Below are positions 8,823-18,135 of a stretch of DNA of 64,000 bases, piece by piece. The DNA lies in assembly GCA_963811905.1 (NCBI GenBank), contig CAWETK010000006.1, positions 252,060-316,059 on the forward strand. Reading direction: 5' to 3'. Source of the DNA: DATFVA01 sp963811905. Lineage in GTDB: Bacteria; Bacteroidota; Ignavibacteria; Ignavibacteriales; Ignavibacteriaceae. The notes below the pieces were generated by a model. That model was not told the DNA's origin. It was given only the letters and a program-made list of their open reading frames with translations, and did not search any database. How positions within the stretch are numbered: position 1 is the stretch's first letter; every line of letters begins with the position of its first letter. The position numbers and the translations under genes are program-made.

Positions 8823-10868
8823 ATGGTAAAAAAAATCTTTACCCTTTCAGTGATCCTTATTGTATTTTCTTCCACTGCTTTCTCTCAGCAAGCAAGGATA
8901 ACCACTAATCACCAGGAAGTAAAGCAGCTATTCAAAAACTCACCGGTCATCCCGGATGTAATGGGACGAATAAATTATATACCTCCTGCCGGTGCAAACA
9001 ATCCTGCAGAAGTAGATTCATTCCCACTGTTCAATGGTTTCCCTATCCAGATCGCCGGTGCTTCCCTTGAAGGCGGTATTTTCTGCAATATGGATAATGA
9101 TCCTGAGCTCGAATTCGTCTACTGTATAACCTACACCGTTCAGGCATTTAATATGGACGGTACCCCTGTAACGGGCTGGCCGAAAACATTAACCCAGCCT
9201 ACACAGAGTGCTCCCGCTTTCGGCGACATTGACGGCGACGGCGAGGGAGAAATTGTTGTAACAAGTTTATTAGGCACCTCACAGGGAAATATATATGCAT
9301 GGCATACCGATGGTACGCTTGTAACAGGTTTCCCGGTGAGTCACGGTTATTCAACAAGGACTCCGGTACTTGCCGATATTGACGGCGACGGAGCTCTTGA
9401 AATTATTATAAATAAACGTATCTACCCGCTCGGTGAAGAATGGGCATACAAAGGAGACGGTTCTGTCCTGTGGACACAATCGTTAAACCACGTTCCTGCT
9501 TCAAGTGCAGCTGTTGGTGATATTACAGGAGACGGCATCCCTGAAATCGTCTGCGAATCATATCTCAGTTTGTATGCTATGGATAATGCAGGAAACATAC
9601 TTCCTGGATTTCCATTCAATCTGCCGGCCGGTGTAACAAATTCATATTCATCACCGGTGCTGGCTGATGTTGACGGCGACGGAATCCGTGAGATAATTTT
9701 CGGTTCGCAGTCAAGCAGCGGTCAGGGTTATGTACATATCTTAAAGAATGACGGTTCAGTTTATCCCGGATGGCCGAAAATTACAGGCAACTGGGTTTAT
9801 ACTCCTCCTGCTGTGGGCTATATAGACGGCGATAATATTCTTGATATAGCTGTGGGCGACCAGGTATTAAGCACCACTCCTGTAGATTATGTATATGCCT
9901 GGAATGTTAACGGAACTGCTCTTACAGGATTTCCAATCGGACCCGTTAACGCCATCAACAGCCAGATCATTCTTGGTGATCTTGACGACAATGGAACAAT
10001 AGACCTGATAACTGATGATAACGGAGCTCCTCTTTATCATGGATACAGTTCAGATGGTTCAATATTACCCGGCTGGCCGATTTCAGTTTCCGGCGATAAC
10101 AGCTTTTACCAGATGCCCGCCCTTGCTGATGTTGATAACAGCGGATCGCTCGATCTCCTTGGAGCAGGCAACCAGGGATTCGGATCTTCAGCATTTGTTC
10201 TGATCCATCTCTGGGACACAGGCTATCCTTTTGTTGGAGATAACTATATACTCCCTGTCTTTCAGTACAATGAAAGACATAATGGCGTATACGGAGATAT
10301 TGCATCGGCTATACCTGTTGAGCTCGTCTCATTTACCGGTACTGTTTCAGGAAACAATGTAGTCCTTAACTGGAACACTTCCACAGAAACCAATAACCGC
10401 GGGTTCAGCGTTGAAAGAAGCACAGACAATAATAATTTTGCTGAGATCGGATTCGTTAAAGGAAATGGAACTACAACGCAAATGTCGGCTTATACTTTCA
10501 CAGATAGAAATCTGAACAGCGGGAAATATTATTACAGGTTAAAACAGGTTGATTTTGACGGCACCTTTACGTATTCAAACGTTGTAAATGCAGATATGAA
10601 TAATCTCACATACAGGTTAACTCAGAACTACCCGAACCCTTTTAATCCAGCTACCTCGATAAGTTATGCGGTACCTGTTAAATCATTTGTTAGTCTCGAG
10701 ATCTTTAATACACTGGGACAAAAAATTCAAACTCTTATCAGCGGAGAAAAAGAAGCCGGCAGTTATACAGTTAGCTTTAATGCAGTTAATCTGCCCAGCG
10801 GAATGTACCTGTACAAATTGACCGCAGGAAATTTCTCTCAAACCCGGAAGATGCTCCTGTTAAAATAA
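8823..10868 (+). CDS. Secreted FG-GAP repeat protein with T9SS sorting domain
   Basis: 681-aa exported protein. Residues 1-21 form a signal peptide (KKIFTLSVILIVFSSTAFSQ). The middle holds at least seven FG-GAP/VCBS calcium-loop repeats, e.g. FGDIDGDGEGEIVV, LADIDGDGALEIII, VGDITGDGIPEIVC and LADVDGDGIREIIF, consistent with a beta-propeller. After a fibronectin-like segment (STETNNRGFSVERS), the last 80 residues are a T9SS type-A sorting domain beginning NYPNPFNPATSISY and ending TRKMLLLK. It is therefore probably exported across the outer membrane and surface attached or released. ATG 8823 follows 'gagagggat' as a ribosome-binding site. Ligand or substrate unknown. Confidence 0.88.
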   Translation: MVKKIFTLSVILIVFSSTAFSQQARITTNHQEVKQLFKNSPVIPDVMGRINYIPPAGANNPAEVDSFPLFNGFPIQIAGASLEGGIFCNMDNDPELEFVYCITYTVQAFNMDGTPVTGWPKTLTQPTQSAPAFGDIDGDGEGEIVVTSLLGTSQGNIYAWHTDGTLVTGFPVSHGYSTRTPVLADIDGDGALEIIINKRIYPLGEEWAYKGDGSVLWTQSLNHVPASSAAVGDITGDGIPEIVCESYLSLYAMDNAGNILPGFPFNLPAGVTNSYSSPVLADVDGDGIREIIFGSQSSSGQGYVHILKNDGSVYPGWPKITGNWVYTPPAVGYIDGDNILDIAVGDQVLSTTPVDYVYAWNVNGTALTGFPIGPVNAINSQIILGDLDDNGTIDLITDDNGAPLYHGYSSDGSILPGWPISVSGDNSFYQMPALADVDNSGSLDLLGAGNQGFGSSAFVLIHLWDTGYPFVGDNYILPVFQYNERHNGVYGDIASAIPVELVSFTGTVSGNNVVLNWNTSTETNNRGFSVERSTDNNNFAEIGFVKGNGTTTQMSAYTFTDRNLNSGKYYYRLKQVDFDGTFTYSNVVNADMNNLTYRLTQNYPNPFNPATSISYAVPVKSFVSLEIFNTLGQKIQTLISGEKEAGSYTVSFNAVNLPSGMYLYKLTAGNFSQTRKMLLLK

Positions 10869-10906
10869 AACCAGGAATTTTTCCGTGTAAGACATATTAC
10901 CCAATC

Positions 10907-10934
10907 GGCGGACTATCACCCTCGCTAGTCCGCC
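10907..10934 (+). terminator. Hairpin downstream of the FG-GAP gene
   Basis: Inverted repeat GGCGGACTA (10907-10915) and TAGTCCGCC (10926-10934) with a 10-base loop, 39 bases after the stop at 10868. It is perfectly paired and GC-rich, but no T-run follows, so intrinsic termination is uncertain; it may act as an RNA end-protecting hairpin or be one of the local repeat hairpins. Confidence 0.45.
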
Positions 10935-11466
10935 CATCTTCCATCATCCATCTTTCCATTCCCTCAGTTCAGAATGAGCTACGTGCACGCTTCAATGCAT
11001 CTGTCGTAGAAATAGCTCAGTTTTCCTGACCTGAGTCCAGGGAATTCATGATGTGCGGACTGTCAGAAGCTTACTTATAATCCCTATTTGTCCCGGCATT
11101 TCCCCGAAGTTATCCCGTAGTTTGAGGCCGAGAGAAGGCCGACAGATGGCCGACAGATGGCCGAAAGAATTTAGGTAAATTAAGGATGAAAAGACCCTGA
11201 GCCCGTTTAATTTTCAAACAAATTTAGCAAAATTGTGATTAAAATAAAAATGGGAATCACACTGCGGCTGAAAGAAAAGGTTGTGTACACTACACCCTTA
11301 GACCAACAGCTAAAAGCAGCTGGTTAATGAGAGTGCATCACTGCATTACAAATCCATCGGTTCGCCACCATTCCAAAACTTCATCGATTCCTTCTTCACT
11401 CCCATAGAAGCAGAAGGAAAACTTATATAAATGCGGCTAAAGCCGGGATAGTCTGTTCTATACCAT

Positions 11467-11609
11467 CCACGAGCTGAAGAGGCTGTGTGAAAATTAAACC
11501 TGAGAGATCAAATAGCGTAACTTTGTTGAAAAATAATAAAATTTTTACAATGCAGGTAAGCGAAACGGCGTTTCGCTTTACATTTTCCCACAGCCTCAGA
11601 AGCTCGTGG
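11467..11609. mobile_element. MITE-like 143-bp palindromic element
   Basis: Terminal arms CCACGAGCT (11467-11475) and AGCTCGTGG (11601-11609) are exact complements. Inside them AGGCTGTGTGAAAAT (11480-11494) pairs with ATTTTCCCACAGCCT (11582-11596) with one mismatch. A further inner palindrome at 11558-11578 has arms AAGCGAAAC/GTTTCGCTT. 'GGCTGTGTGAAAA' resembles the terminal inverted repeats of several IS families, so this could be a non-autonomous element; no coding capacity is present and I see no clear target duplication. Confidence 0.55.
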
Positions 11610-12377
11610 CAAGTCAGCCGACCAACTAATGACTATGAAGATATTGAATGACCACCTACTGACAATAGAATGACAAACTCCGGGAAACTTATGCACCGCG
11701 GTTCGTCCCATCATTTATTCACCCTTAGCACGGCAAGCCGGCAATCAAAAGCAACCATAAACAGGCAAGAAACTCTATGAATTATTGACATTTTTTGATT
11801 TCGGTGGCTTCGATATCCGTCAAAGCCGGATTTATCAACATCCCGCCCATAAGGATATATAGCAAGGGCGGGCCACTCCCGACCTGATGTTAACAAGAGC
11901 CGGGACAGGTCAGCCACCGCTATACGTTACAAACTATTGTGAGTTCTAATATCTTGACCAATAAAACAAAAATTTGACTGAGGATACCATTCACCCTTAG
12001 TGCGGCAAGCCGACGACCAAAAGCTAAAGTATTATGATAGAACATTACCGTTCGGCTTTAGCCAACGGACCTGTACCATCAACAAAAATCCAGGCTTTAG
12101 CCACATTGCCGGAGATAAACATCTTGACCAAACAAATCGTAGCGAAGTCGACGATCCCGTAGATAGACGCGGCGAAGATCCAGATTTTAGCGGGATAAAA
12201 ATCTGACTGAGAATACTATACAACCATACAAAAATTATCACCCATCCTCCATCTTCCATCACCCATCATCCATCATCCATCTTCCATCCTCCCTCTCCCC
12301 CTGCTATTCGCCAATTCTCTTTATTTTATTATTTTTGCAAATCACTTTATTCATGAATAATCTCCGGGTTTCAACTT

Positions 12378-13424
12378 ATGAGTTCTGATAAAATTCCCGT
12401 AGCGGTACTTGGTGCTACCGGCAGTGTAGGACAAAAGTTTATTTCACTACTCTCCGGTCATCCCTGGTTTGAAGTTAAAATGGTTGCCGCTTCCGATAAA
12501 TCTGCAGGAAAAAAATATAAAGACGCCGTTAACTGGATATTGAATGATCCTCTGCCGCAGGATATTGGTGAACTTGAAGTAAGGAATTGTGAACCGGATA
12601 TAAATATTCACGTTGCGTTCTCAGGACTCGATTCAAGCGTGGCAGGAGAAATTGAAGAGAACTTCGCTAATGCCGGCTATACAGTAATTTCAAATTCAAA
12701 AAATCATCGCATGGATAAATTTGTCCCGCTGCTTGTTCCTGAAATCAATCCCGGTCACCTTGAGCTGATCAAAAAACAGAATTATAATAACGGCTGTATA
12801 GTTACAAATCCAAATTGTTCCGCAATAGGACTCGTGCTTGCATTGAAACCCCTGGTTGACAGATTCGGAGTTGAATCTGTAAATGTTGTAACGATGCAGG
12901 CAATATCGGGAGCAGGATATCCCGGTGTATCAAGTCTTGATATAATAGACAATGTTATTCCTTTTATAGGCGGGAGCGAGGAGGAAAAACTTGAGTCTGA
13001 ACCAAATAAAATTTTCGGAACATTAAGTGAATACGGAATTCAGAATAATAATATTAAAGTAAGCGCTCAGTGCAACAGGGTCGCCGTTATTGACGGTCAT
13101 ACCGAATGTGTCCAGGTTAAATTGAAGAAGCAGGCCGGCATCAAAGATATTCTTGATGCATGGGATTCATTCAGAGGGGAACCTCAGAAACTTAACCTTC
13201 CGTCAGCACCGGTAAAGCCTGTTTATTATTACCACGAAAAAAATTATCCCCAGCCTAAGCTCCACCGGAACGTTGATAAGGGAATGGCAGTGTATATAGG
13301 AAGGCTGAGAGAAGATAAATTTTTCGATTTTAAGTTCGTCATACTCTCTCATAATACTATGCGCGGAGCGGCAGGCGGAGCACTCCTCTGTGCTGAACTG
13401 ATGAAAATTCAGGATTATTTATAA
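12378..13424 (+). CDS. asd: Aspartate-semialdehyde dehydrogenase
   Basis: 348-aa enzyme reducing aspartyl phosphate to aspartate semialdehyde, the branch point to lysine/diaminopimelate, threonine and methionine. It has the N-terminal NADP fold GATGSVGQKF, the active-site cysteine Cys147 in VTNPNCSAIGL, and the catalytic histidine His241 in DGHTECVQV. Sequence features (NPNCSAIGLVLALKPL, AISGAGYPGVSSLDI) fit the archaeal/fungal-like branch rather than the E. coli type. ATG 12378 is directly preceded by AT-rich sequence and a pyrimidine repeat array. It stands alone, with a 138-base gap before the kinase gene. Confidence 0.92.
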   Translation: MSSDKIPVAVLGATGSVGQKFISLLSGHPWFEVKMVAASDKSAGKKYKDAVNWILNDPLPQDIGELEVRNCEPDINIHVAFSGLDSSVAGEIEENFANAGYTVISNSKNHRMDKFVPLLVPEINPGHLELIKKQNYNNGCIVTNPNCSAIGLVLALKPLVDRFGVESVNVVTMQAISGAGYPGVSSLDIIDNVIPFIGGSEEEKLESEPNKIFGTLSEYGIQNNNIKVSAQCNRVAVIDGHTECVQVKLKKQAGIKDILDAWDSFRGEPQKLNLPSAPVKPVYYYHEKNYPQPKLHRNVDKGMAVYIGRLREDKFFDFKFVILSHNTMRGAAGGALLCAELMKIQDYL

Positions 13425-13562
13425 AAACCCCCTGAAAAATACAATTTATACGCCCTTCCTTCTCAGAAATGAGAAAAAATATTTGTATTTTTGTTCATCC
13501 AAAAGCAAAGTAAGTTTCAAATTGTAAATTAGTGAGTTTACCCCCGGAAGGTTCCATATTAA

Positions 13563-15020
13563 ATGCTAAGAAAAGAACTGCTGGAAAAAACATTCAAATT
13601 CGACTTTGACCTGTTCAATAGTCTCCAGGATATGTGTTTTATCATTTCGGAGGCTGGTGAAATACTGGACGTTAATATTTCAGGAGCAATTAAACTCGGC
13701 GTTCCTCTTAACCAGATTGAGGGAAGAAAATTTATTAATATAATTGAACCCGAGTACAAGGAAGAAGTGGGTTCAATTTTTAAGTCTTGTGTGACTCACA
13801 ATAAGAGCGGCAGCGTTATCGCTAAATTTATTTCTTCGGAAAAATCAGTCGACGTTAACATAGTTTTCACACCCAGTCTGCAGGTAGTAGACAAACAGGA
13901 AAAACTCTACTTCTTTGTGATGGCTCACGATATCACCGCTGAAAAAGAACGTGAAATGAATCTCCTCAGGTTTTATAATATCGCGGAGAATACAGTAAAC
14001 CCTCTGCAGATTACAGACCTGAGCGGAAGAATGATATATGTTAATCCGGCATTTGTTGAGAGCAGCGGTTATTCCAAAGAGGAACTGCTCGGAAAAAATC
14101 CCGGTATTTTCGGCAGCGGGAAGAATTCAAAGAAATTCTGGAAGCATATGTGGGATACAATAAACTCAGGGAAAGTATGGGTCGGCGAACTGGAAAATAG
14201 AAAAAAGAACGGCGAGCCATTTTACACTCAGCTTCTTGTTTCGCCGATACTGGATTCAAACGGCAAGATATGGGGCTTTTTCGGAATACACCGCGACCTG
14301 AGCGAAAAGAGAATGTTTGAGAAGCAATTAATTCATACCCAGAAGATGGAAAGCATCGGAACACTTGCTGCCGGTATCGCTCATGAAGTCGGCAACCCGC
14401 TTGCATCCATCTCGGCACTCGTACAGGTTGTACTGAGGACAACCAGTGATGATTTTGTTAAAGATAAACTGGGACTTGTAAGAAGCCAGGTTACCAGGAT
14501 ATCAAAAATTATACGTGATCTTGTGGATTTCTCGCGGCCTTCAGATTATGAACTGCAGGTAATGAATATTAATGAAAGCATTAAGGAAGCTGTTGAAATT
14601 GTTAAAGTAGGTGCCCGTGCTAAGGATGTAGATTTCATGCTGGAGCTTGGACACGAAATTCCCCTCCTGCCCTTAATCTCAGATCAGATACAGCAGGTGT
14701 TTATAAATATTTTAATCAATGCAGTCGATGCTATGGCTGAAGATTCTGCAAGGACCAGGAAAAAACAGATCAGGATAAAATCACATCTTGAAGATGATAT
14801 CATACTATTAAAATTCACGGATACGGGGCCAGGTATAGAGGAGCAGAATTTTTCTAAAATTTTTGAGCCGTTCTACACAACTAAAAAACCGGGTAAAGGA
14901 ACAGGCCTCGGGTTATGGGTAAGTTATGGAATAATTAAAAGTTTCCAGGGAAATATAGAAGTGGAAAGCATCCGCGGTGAATATACGGCATTTAAAATTT
15001 CCCTCCCCTTAAATACGTAA
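13563..15020 (+). CDS. PAS-PAS sensor histidine kinase, NtrB-like
   Basis: 485-aa kinase without obvious transmembrane helices, so probably cytosolic. Two PAS domains occupy about residues 18-130 and 138-250 (second: NPLQITDLSGRMIYVNPAFVESSGYSKEELLG). The HisKA phosphoacceptor is His274 in AGIAHEVGNPLASISALV, the form typical of kinases that partner sigma-54 activators. The HATPase domain has INILINAVDAM (N box), FTDTGPGIEE (G1) and KPGKGTGLGLWVSYGII (G2). It is followed 20 bases later by an NtrC-type regulator, its evident cognate partner. The sensed signal is unknown. Confidence 0.88.
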   Translation: MLRKELLEKTFKFDFDLFNSLQDMCFIISEAGEILDVNISGAIKLGVPLNQIEGRKFINIIEPEYKEEVGSIFKSCVTHNKSGSVIAKFISSEKSVDVNIVFTPSLQVVDKQEKLYFFVMAHDITAEKEREMNLLRFYNIAENTVNPLQITDLSGRMIYVNPAFVESSGYSKEELLGKNPGIFGSGKNSKKFWKHMWDTINSGKVWVGELENRKKNGEPFYTQLLVSPILDSNGKIWGFFGIHRDLSEKRMFEKQLIHTQKMESIGTLAAGIAHEVGNPLASISALVQVVLRTTSDDFVKDKLGLVRSQVTRISKIIRDLVDFSRPSDYELQVMNINESIKEAVEIVKVGARAKDVDFMLELGHEIPLLPLISDQIQQVFINILINAVDAMAEDSARTRKKQIRIKSHLEDDIILLKFTDTGPGIEEQNFSKIFEPFYTTKKPGKGTGLGLWVSYGIIKSFQGNIEVESIRGEYTAFKISLPLNT

Positions 15021-15040
15021 AAACAACAGGAATATAAAAA

Positions 15041-16396
15041 ATGAATGAGAGAATACTCGTAGTAGATGATGAAGAAATAATAAGAGAATCACTTTCTTAT
15101 GTATTAAGAAAAGAAGGCTATAATGTCCATGAGGCTGAGAACGGAAGAGTCGCCTATGATATGATACTGAAAGAATCTTACGATCTTGTTGTAACCGATC
15201 TTGAAATGCCTGAAATGAAAGGTATCCAGCTTCTTGAAGAATTAAATAAACTCGATATCCATACTGTTGTGGTTGTAGTAACTGCCTACGGATCTCTCGA
15301 TACTGCTATTGCAGCATTAAGAAGCGGAGCCAGCGATTATATACTGAAGCCTGTTGAGTTCGATGAACTGCTTATTAAAATCAATCGCCTGCTCGTGATG
15401 AAAAATCTGCTTATTGAGAACCGTTTGTTAAGAAAAGAGATCCAGCGGGATTATGACTTTGACAATATCATCGGCAATAGTCACGCAATTAAAAGAGTAT
15501 ATGAAATGATCGATACCGTCGCTGATACCGACAGTACTGTCCTGATCACTGGTAAAAGCGGTACAGGGAAAGAGCTGGTTGCAAGATCACTTCATTATAA
15601 GAGCAAGAGGAAGAGTAAACCCTTTGTTGCAATAAACTGCGGTGCAATTTCAGAAAATCTTATTGAGAGTGAACTATTCGGACATAAAAAGGGCTCTTTT
15701 ACGGGAGCAATCTCCGATAAAGAAGGGTTAATAAAAGCTGCTGAAGGAGGAACTTTGTTTCTTGATGAAATAAGTGAATTGCCGCTTCAGCTCCAGGTAA
15801 AGTTTCTCCGCTCACTTCAGGAAAAAGAGTATACCCCGGTAGGCACCACCTTCTCCCTTCCGGTAAATGTCAGGTTTATTGCCTCAAGCAACCGGATATT
15901 AAAAGATGAGATCGCAGCCGGAAGATTCCGTGAGGATCTTTTCTACAGGCTGAATGTTATAGAAATAAATCTTCCTGCATTGAAAGAGAGAGAAGAAGAC
16001 ATTCCCCTTCTCGCAGACCACTTCCTGGATAAGTATCGTAAGGAAATGAATAAAAATATAAAAGGAATTGACAGTGAAGCTATACGCGCACTTATGAATT
16101 ATGAATGGAAAGGCGAGATAAGAGAACTTGAGAACGTAATGGAACGTGCCGTTATTTTCTGCAAGAGTGATTATATTACTTTAAAGGATCTTCCCGCCGG
16201 ATTTAAACCCAACGATGCGCCAATTAACCTTTCAGGAAAAATGTCGCTGGACGATGCTATCAGGCGTTATGAAAAAGACCTGATTATGAAAACCCTTGAA
16301 GAAAATAAATTCAATAAGGAAAAAACAGCTGAAGATCTGCAGGTGGGATTATCAACACTTTACCGCAAACTAAAGGAACTCGATATAAAAACCTGA
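15041..16396 (+). CDS. Sigma-54-dependent NtrC-family response regulator
   Basis: 451-aa transcription activator. The N-terminal receiver has the acidic pair in LVVDDEE, phosphoacceptor Asp53 in VVTDLEMPEMKG and the lysine in DYILKPVEF. The AAA+ domain has Walker A GKSGTGKELVARSLH, the sigma-54-contact loop ELFGHKKGSFTGA (GSFTGA in place of the common GAFTGA), Walker B GGTLFLDEISELP and the arginine-finger region RFREDLFYRLNV. A Fis-type helix-turn-helix is at the C-terminus (KFNKEKTAEDLQVGLSTLYRKL). With the kinase at 13563 it forms a two-component pair. A candidate sigma-54 promoter lies 150 bases downstream, before the gene at 16616. Confidence 0.93.
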   Translation: MNERILVVDDEEIIRESLSYVLRKEGYNVHEAENGRVAYDMILKESYDLVVTDLEMPEMKGIQLLEELNKLDIHTVVVVVTAYGSLDTAIAALRSGASDYILKPVEFDELLIKINRLLVMKNLLIENRLLRKEIQRDYDFDNIIGNSHAIKRVYEMIDTVADTDSTVLITGKSGTGKELVARSLHYKSKRKSKPFVAINCGAISENLIESELFGHKKGSFTGAISDKEGLIKAAEGGTLFLDEISELPLQLQVKFLRSLQEKEYTPVGTTFSLPVNVRFIASSNRILKDEIAAGRFREDLFYRLNVIEINLPALKEREEDIPLLADHFLDKYRKEMNKNIKGIDSEAIRALMNYEWKGEIRELENVMERAVIFCKSDYITLKDLPAGFKPNDAPINLSGKMSLDDAIRRYEKDLIMKTLEENKFNKEKTAEDLQVGLSTLYRKLKELDIKT

Positions 16397-16547
16397 TCCG
16401 GCTTTCTCATTAGTTGAAAAACGATTTTCGCCATCTTTTTATTTACGAGAAATTCAGGGGAATTTTAATCCTGGAATTGCTTATATCCCGGCCTTTAAAC
16501 TGCCTCTAATTAAATAAATTATCGGTTTTTGCTCAAAAATACCCATC

Positions 16548-16563
16548 TGGCACGTTTATAGCC
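16548..16563 (+). promoter_or_regulatory. Sigma-54 (-24/-12) promoter candidate
   Basis: TGGCACG-TTTA-TAGCC: the -24 element is a perfect TGGCACG, and GG and GC are separated by exactly 10 bases as required. The -12 box TAGCC departs from TTGCA/T but keeps the essential GC. Expected transcription start is about 12 bases downstream (near 16574), in front of the small receiver gene. Its location right after an NtrC-type activator gene supports it. Confidence 0.65.
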
Positions 16564-16615
16564 TATAGAAACCGACCCGGCACTTCGGGGAATGAAAATT
16601 CACAAGAAAACCAGA

Positions 16616-16969
16616 ATGAAGAACGTTTTATTTTATAGTCACGATTTTAACTTATGCTACAGTCTCCTGATGTATCTTCAGGAATCGTATTCTGTTACTG
16701 CCACTACAAACCTTAAAGCAATCGGCGCATTTGCTGAATCTTCAGACTTTGATCTGGTTATCCTGGACGATGCCCCAAACAAGCATATAATGGAATTATG
16801 CATGGAATTAAAGGAGAAAAAGCCTGCTCTCCCTGTCATCATCACTTATGTATACGATACGAAAATAAAAGATATCGAACCCTCCCTGAGAAAGTATGTA
16901 ACTTCAATTTTCTACAAACCATATGATCTGAATGAAGTCACTATGAAAATGGCTTCACTGATGGTCTGA
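16616..16969 (+). CDS. Small degenerate receiver-domain protein
   Basis: About 117 aa (125 if the in-frame ATG at 16592 is used). It looks like a stand-alone CheY-like receiver: beta-alpha pattern with KNVLFYSHDFNLCYSLLMYLQ at the start, DLVILDDAPNKHIMELC where the phosphoacceptor should lie, and a conserved lysine in SIFYKPYDLNEV. The acidic cluster normally near residues 8-10 is reduced to 'SHD', so phosphorylation is doubtful and the domain may be a protein-interaction module. No output domain. A sigma-54 promoter candidate sits just upstream, suggesting control by the neighbouring NtrC-like regulator. Confidence 0.68.
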   Translation: MKNVLFYSHDFNLCYSLLMYLQESYSVTATTNLKAIGAFAESSDFDLVILDDAPNKHIMELCMELKEKKPALPVIITYVYDTKIKDIEPSLRKYVTSIFYKPYDLNEVTMKMASLMV

Positions 16970-17061
16970 GATCATCCCTTTCTATTTAGTTAAATTATTT
17001 TACCGGAATCTTATAAATTTGGGTTTCAATAAATAATTTTATTTTCATCAAAGGGATTAAC

Positions 17062-17520
17062 TTGACTGAAACAAACGGTTTTAAGATCAGCACCGATAAA
17101 TCGCTGCTCGATACAGAGGTCATTCATAGTTTCCTGTCCGGCTCTTACTGGGCAAAAGGTAGACCGCTCAGTATAATAAAAAAATCTATTGAAAATTCTC
17201 TTTGTTTCGGGGTATATCTTGACAATAAGCAGATCGGTTTTGCCAGGGTCGTAACCGATTACGCAACATTTGCCTATATAGCAGATGTTTTTATCCTGAA
17301 AGAGCATCGCGGAAAAGGAATATCAAAAAAACTGGTTAGTGCTATCCTTGATAATCCTGATCTGAAAACAATCAGGAGGTGGATGCTTGCAACTAAGGAT
17401 GCCCATAATCTTTATTCGAAGTTCGGTTTCCGGCTGTTAAAAAATCCGGAGAGGTTTATGGAAATAGTAAAAAGCAGTTATGATGATTTAATCAGGCTCC
17501 CGTCTCATAATAAAGCATAA
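17062..17520 (+). CDS. GNAT-family N-acetyltransferase
   Basis: 152-aa acetyl-CoA-dependent N-acetyltransferase. The acetyl-CoA pyrophosphate-binding segment is VFILKEHRGKGISKKLVSAIL, preceded by the core strand GFARVVTDYATFAYIADV. The C-terminal 'NLYSKFGFRLLKNPERFMEI' is common to small GNAT proteins annotated as YjdJ/ElaA-like or as amino-acid acetyltransferases. The start is probably TTG 17062, preceded by 'aaaggga'. Substrate not predictable. It stands alone between the regulator genes and the cytochrome operon. Confidence 0.8.
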   Translation: MTETNGFKISTDKSLLDTEVIHSFLSGSYWAKGRPLSIIKKSIENSLCFGVYLDNKQIGFARVVTDYATFAYIADVFILKEHRGKGISKKLVSAILDNPDLKTIRRWMLATKDAHNLYSKFGFRLLKNPERFMEIVKSSYDDLIRLPSHNKA

Positions 17521-17717
17521 ATAAAGGGTTTCAGGCGCTTATTTCCAGCGCTGCCCCATTCTAAAATTTGCGAAGGGACTTTTCCCACCCTCCCATTACT
17601 GAGAATTATCCTGAATTTATGTTCATTTTTTCAACTATTTACCCATATCACTTGTTGGTATTATGTTTGAATAATGGCTGTTGAATTTATGTAACTCATT
17701 TAAGGATAATTAAAATA

Positions 17718-18062
17718 ATGAAAAATATTGTGTTCTATTTGCTTTTCGTTATAGCGATAGTAGCTTTATTTGGATTTGCATTCTCAATGGCTCAGGGAAC
17801 TCTTCCAGCAGGTCAAAAAATATTTTTAGAAAGTAAATGTTCAGCCTGTCATTCATTAAACGCTGCAGGAATTACAAGCAGCAAAAAAGATGCGGTTGAT
17901 CTTTCAAAAACAGGTGATAATCTTAAGACCGATTTCATTATCCGGTACCTTAACAAGGAAGTAAAGCAGAATGATAAACTGCATAAGACTGCTTTCAAGG
18001 GATCTGCAGAAAATCTGAATTCCCTGGCTTCCTGGTTATCTTCCCTGAAATCGACTAAATGA
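17718..18062 (+). CDS. Small monohaem c-type cytochrome
   Basis: 114-aa protein with an N-terminal hydrophobic segment (IVFYLLFVIAIVALFGFAF) that serves as export signal or membrane anchor, then one haem-binding site CSACH at about residues 41-45. The fold resembles a small class I cytochrome: FLESKCSACHSLNAAGI, then a C-terminal helix (SLASWLSSLKSTK). It is the first gene of the multihaem operon, 73 bases before the next start, and could shuttle electrons between its larger partners. The distal methionine ligand is not obvious. Confidence 0.82.
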   Translation: MKNIVFYLLFVIAIVALFGFAFSMAQGTLPAGQKIFLESKCSACHSLNAAGITSSKKDAVDLSKTGDNLKTDFIIRYLNKEVKQNDKLHKTAFKGSAENLNSLASWLSSLKSTK

Positions 18063-18135
18063 GTGTTCTTATATTTATTTTAACCGATACGCAGCACGAG
18101 CTGCAGTTCAACAAAACTGAGTGGAATACAGAGAG

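Larger units (their letters stand above)
10869..12377. repeat. Gene-free repeat block between T9SS gene and asd
   Basis: About 1.5 kb without a convincing gene. Contents in order: a hairpin at 10907-10934; a short tandem repeat of GGCCGACAGAT units around 11126-11165; a palindromic MITE-like element at 11467-11609; a nested-hairpin repeat at about 11711-11930 related to those at 24861-25050 and 51298-51500; an inverted fragment of the same repeat at about 11945-12010 ('atcttgacca..caaaaatttgactgaggat'); and a pyrimidine array with 'catcatccatcttcc' units at 12237-12300. Short ORFs here are products of the repeats. Confidence 0.75.

Noticed and set aside
11711..12206. Short ORFs of about 70 codons in the 11.5-12.3 kb gap
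   Set aside because: They fall within inverted repeats and hairpins, have no start context and no protein family resemblance.
12237..12377. Possible lysine riboswitch in front of asd
   Set aside because: The leader is a pyrimidine repeat followed by a short AT-rich stretch; no conserved helices or terminator-like hairpin could be made out.
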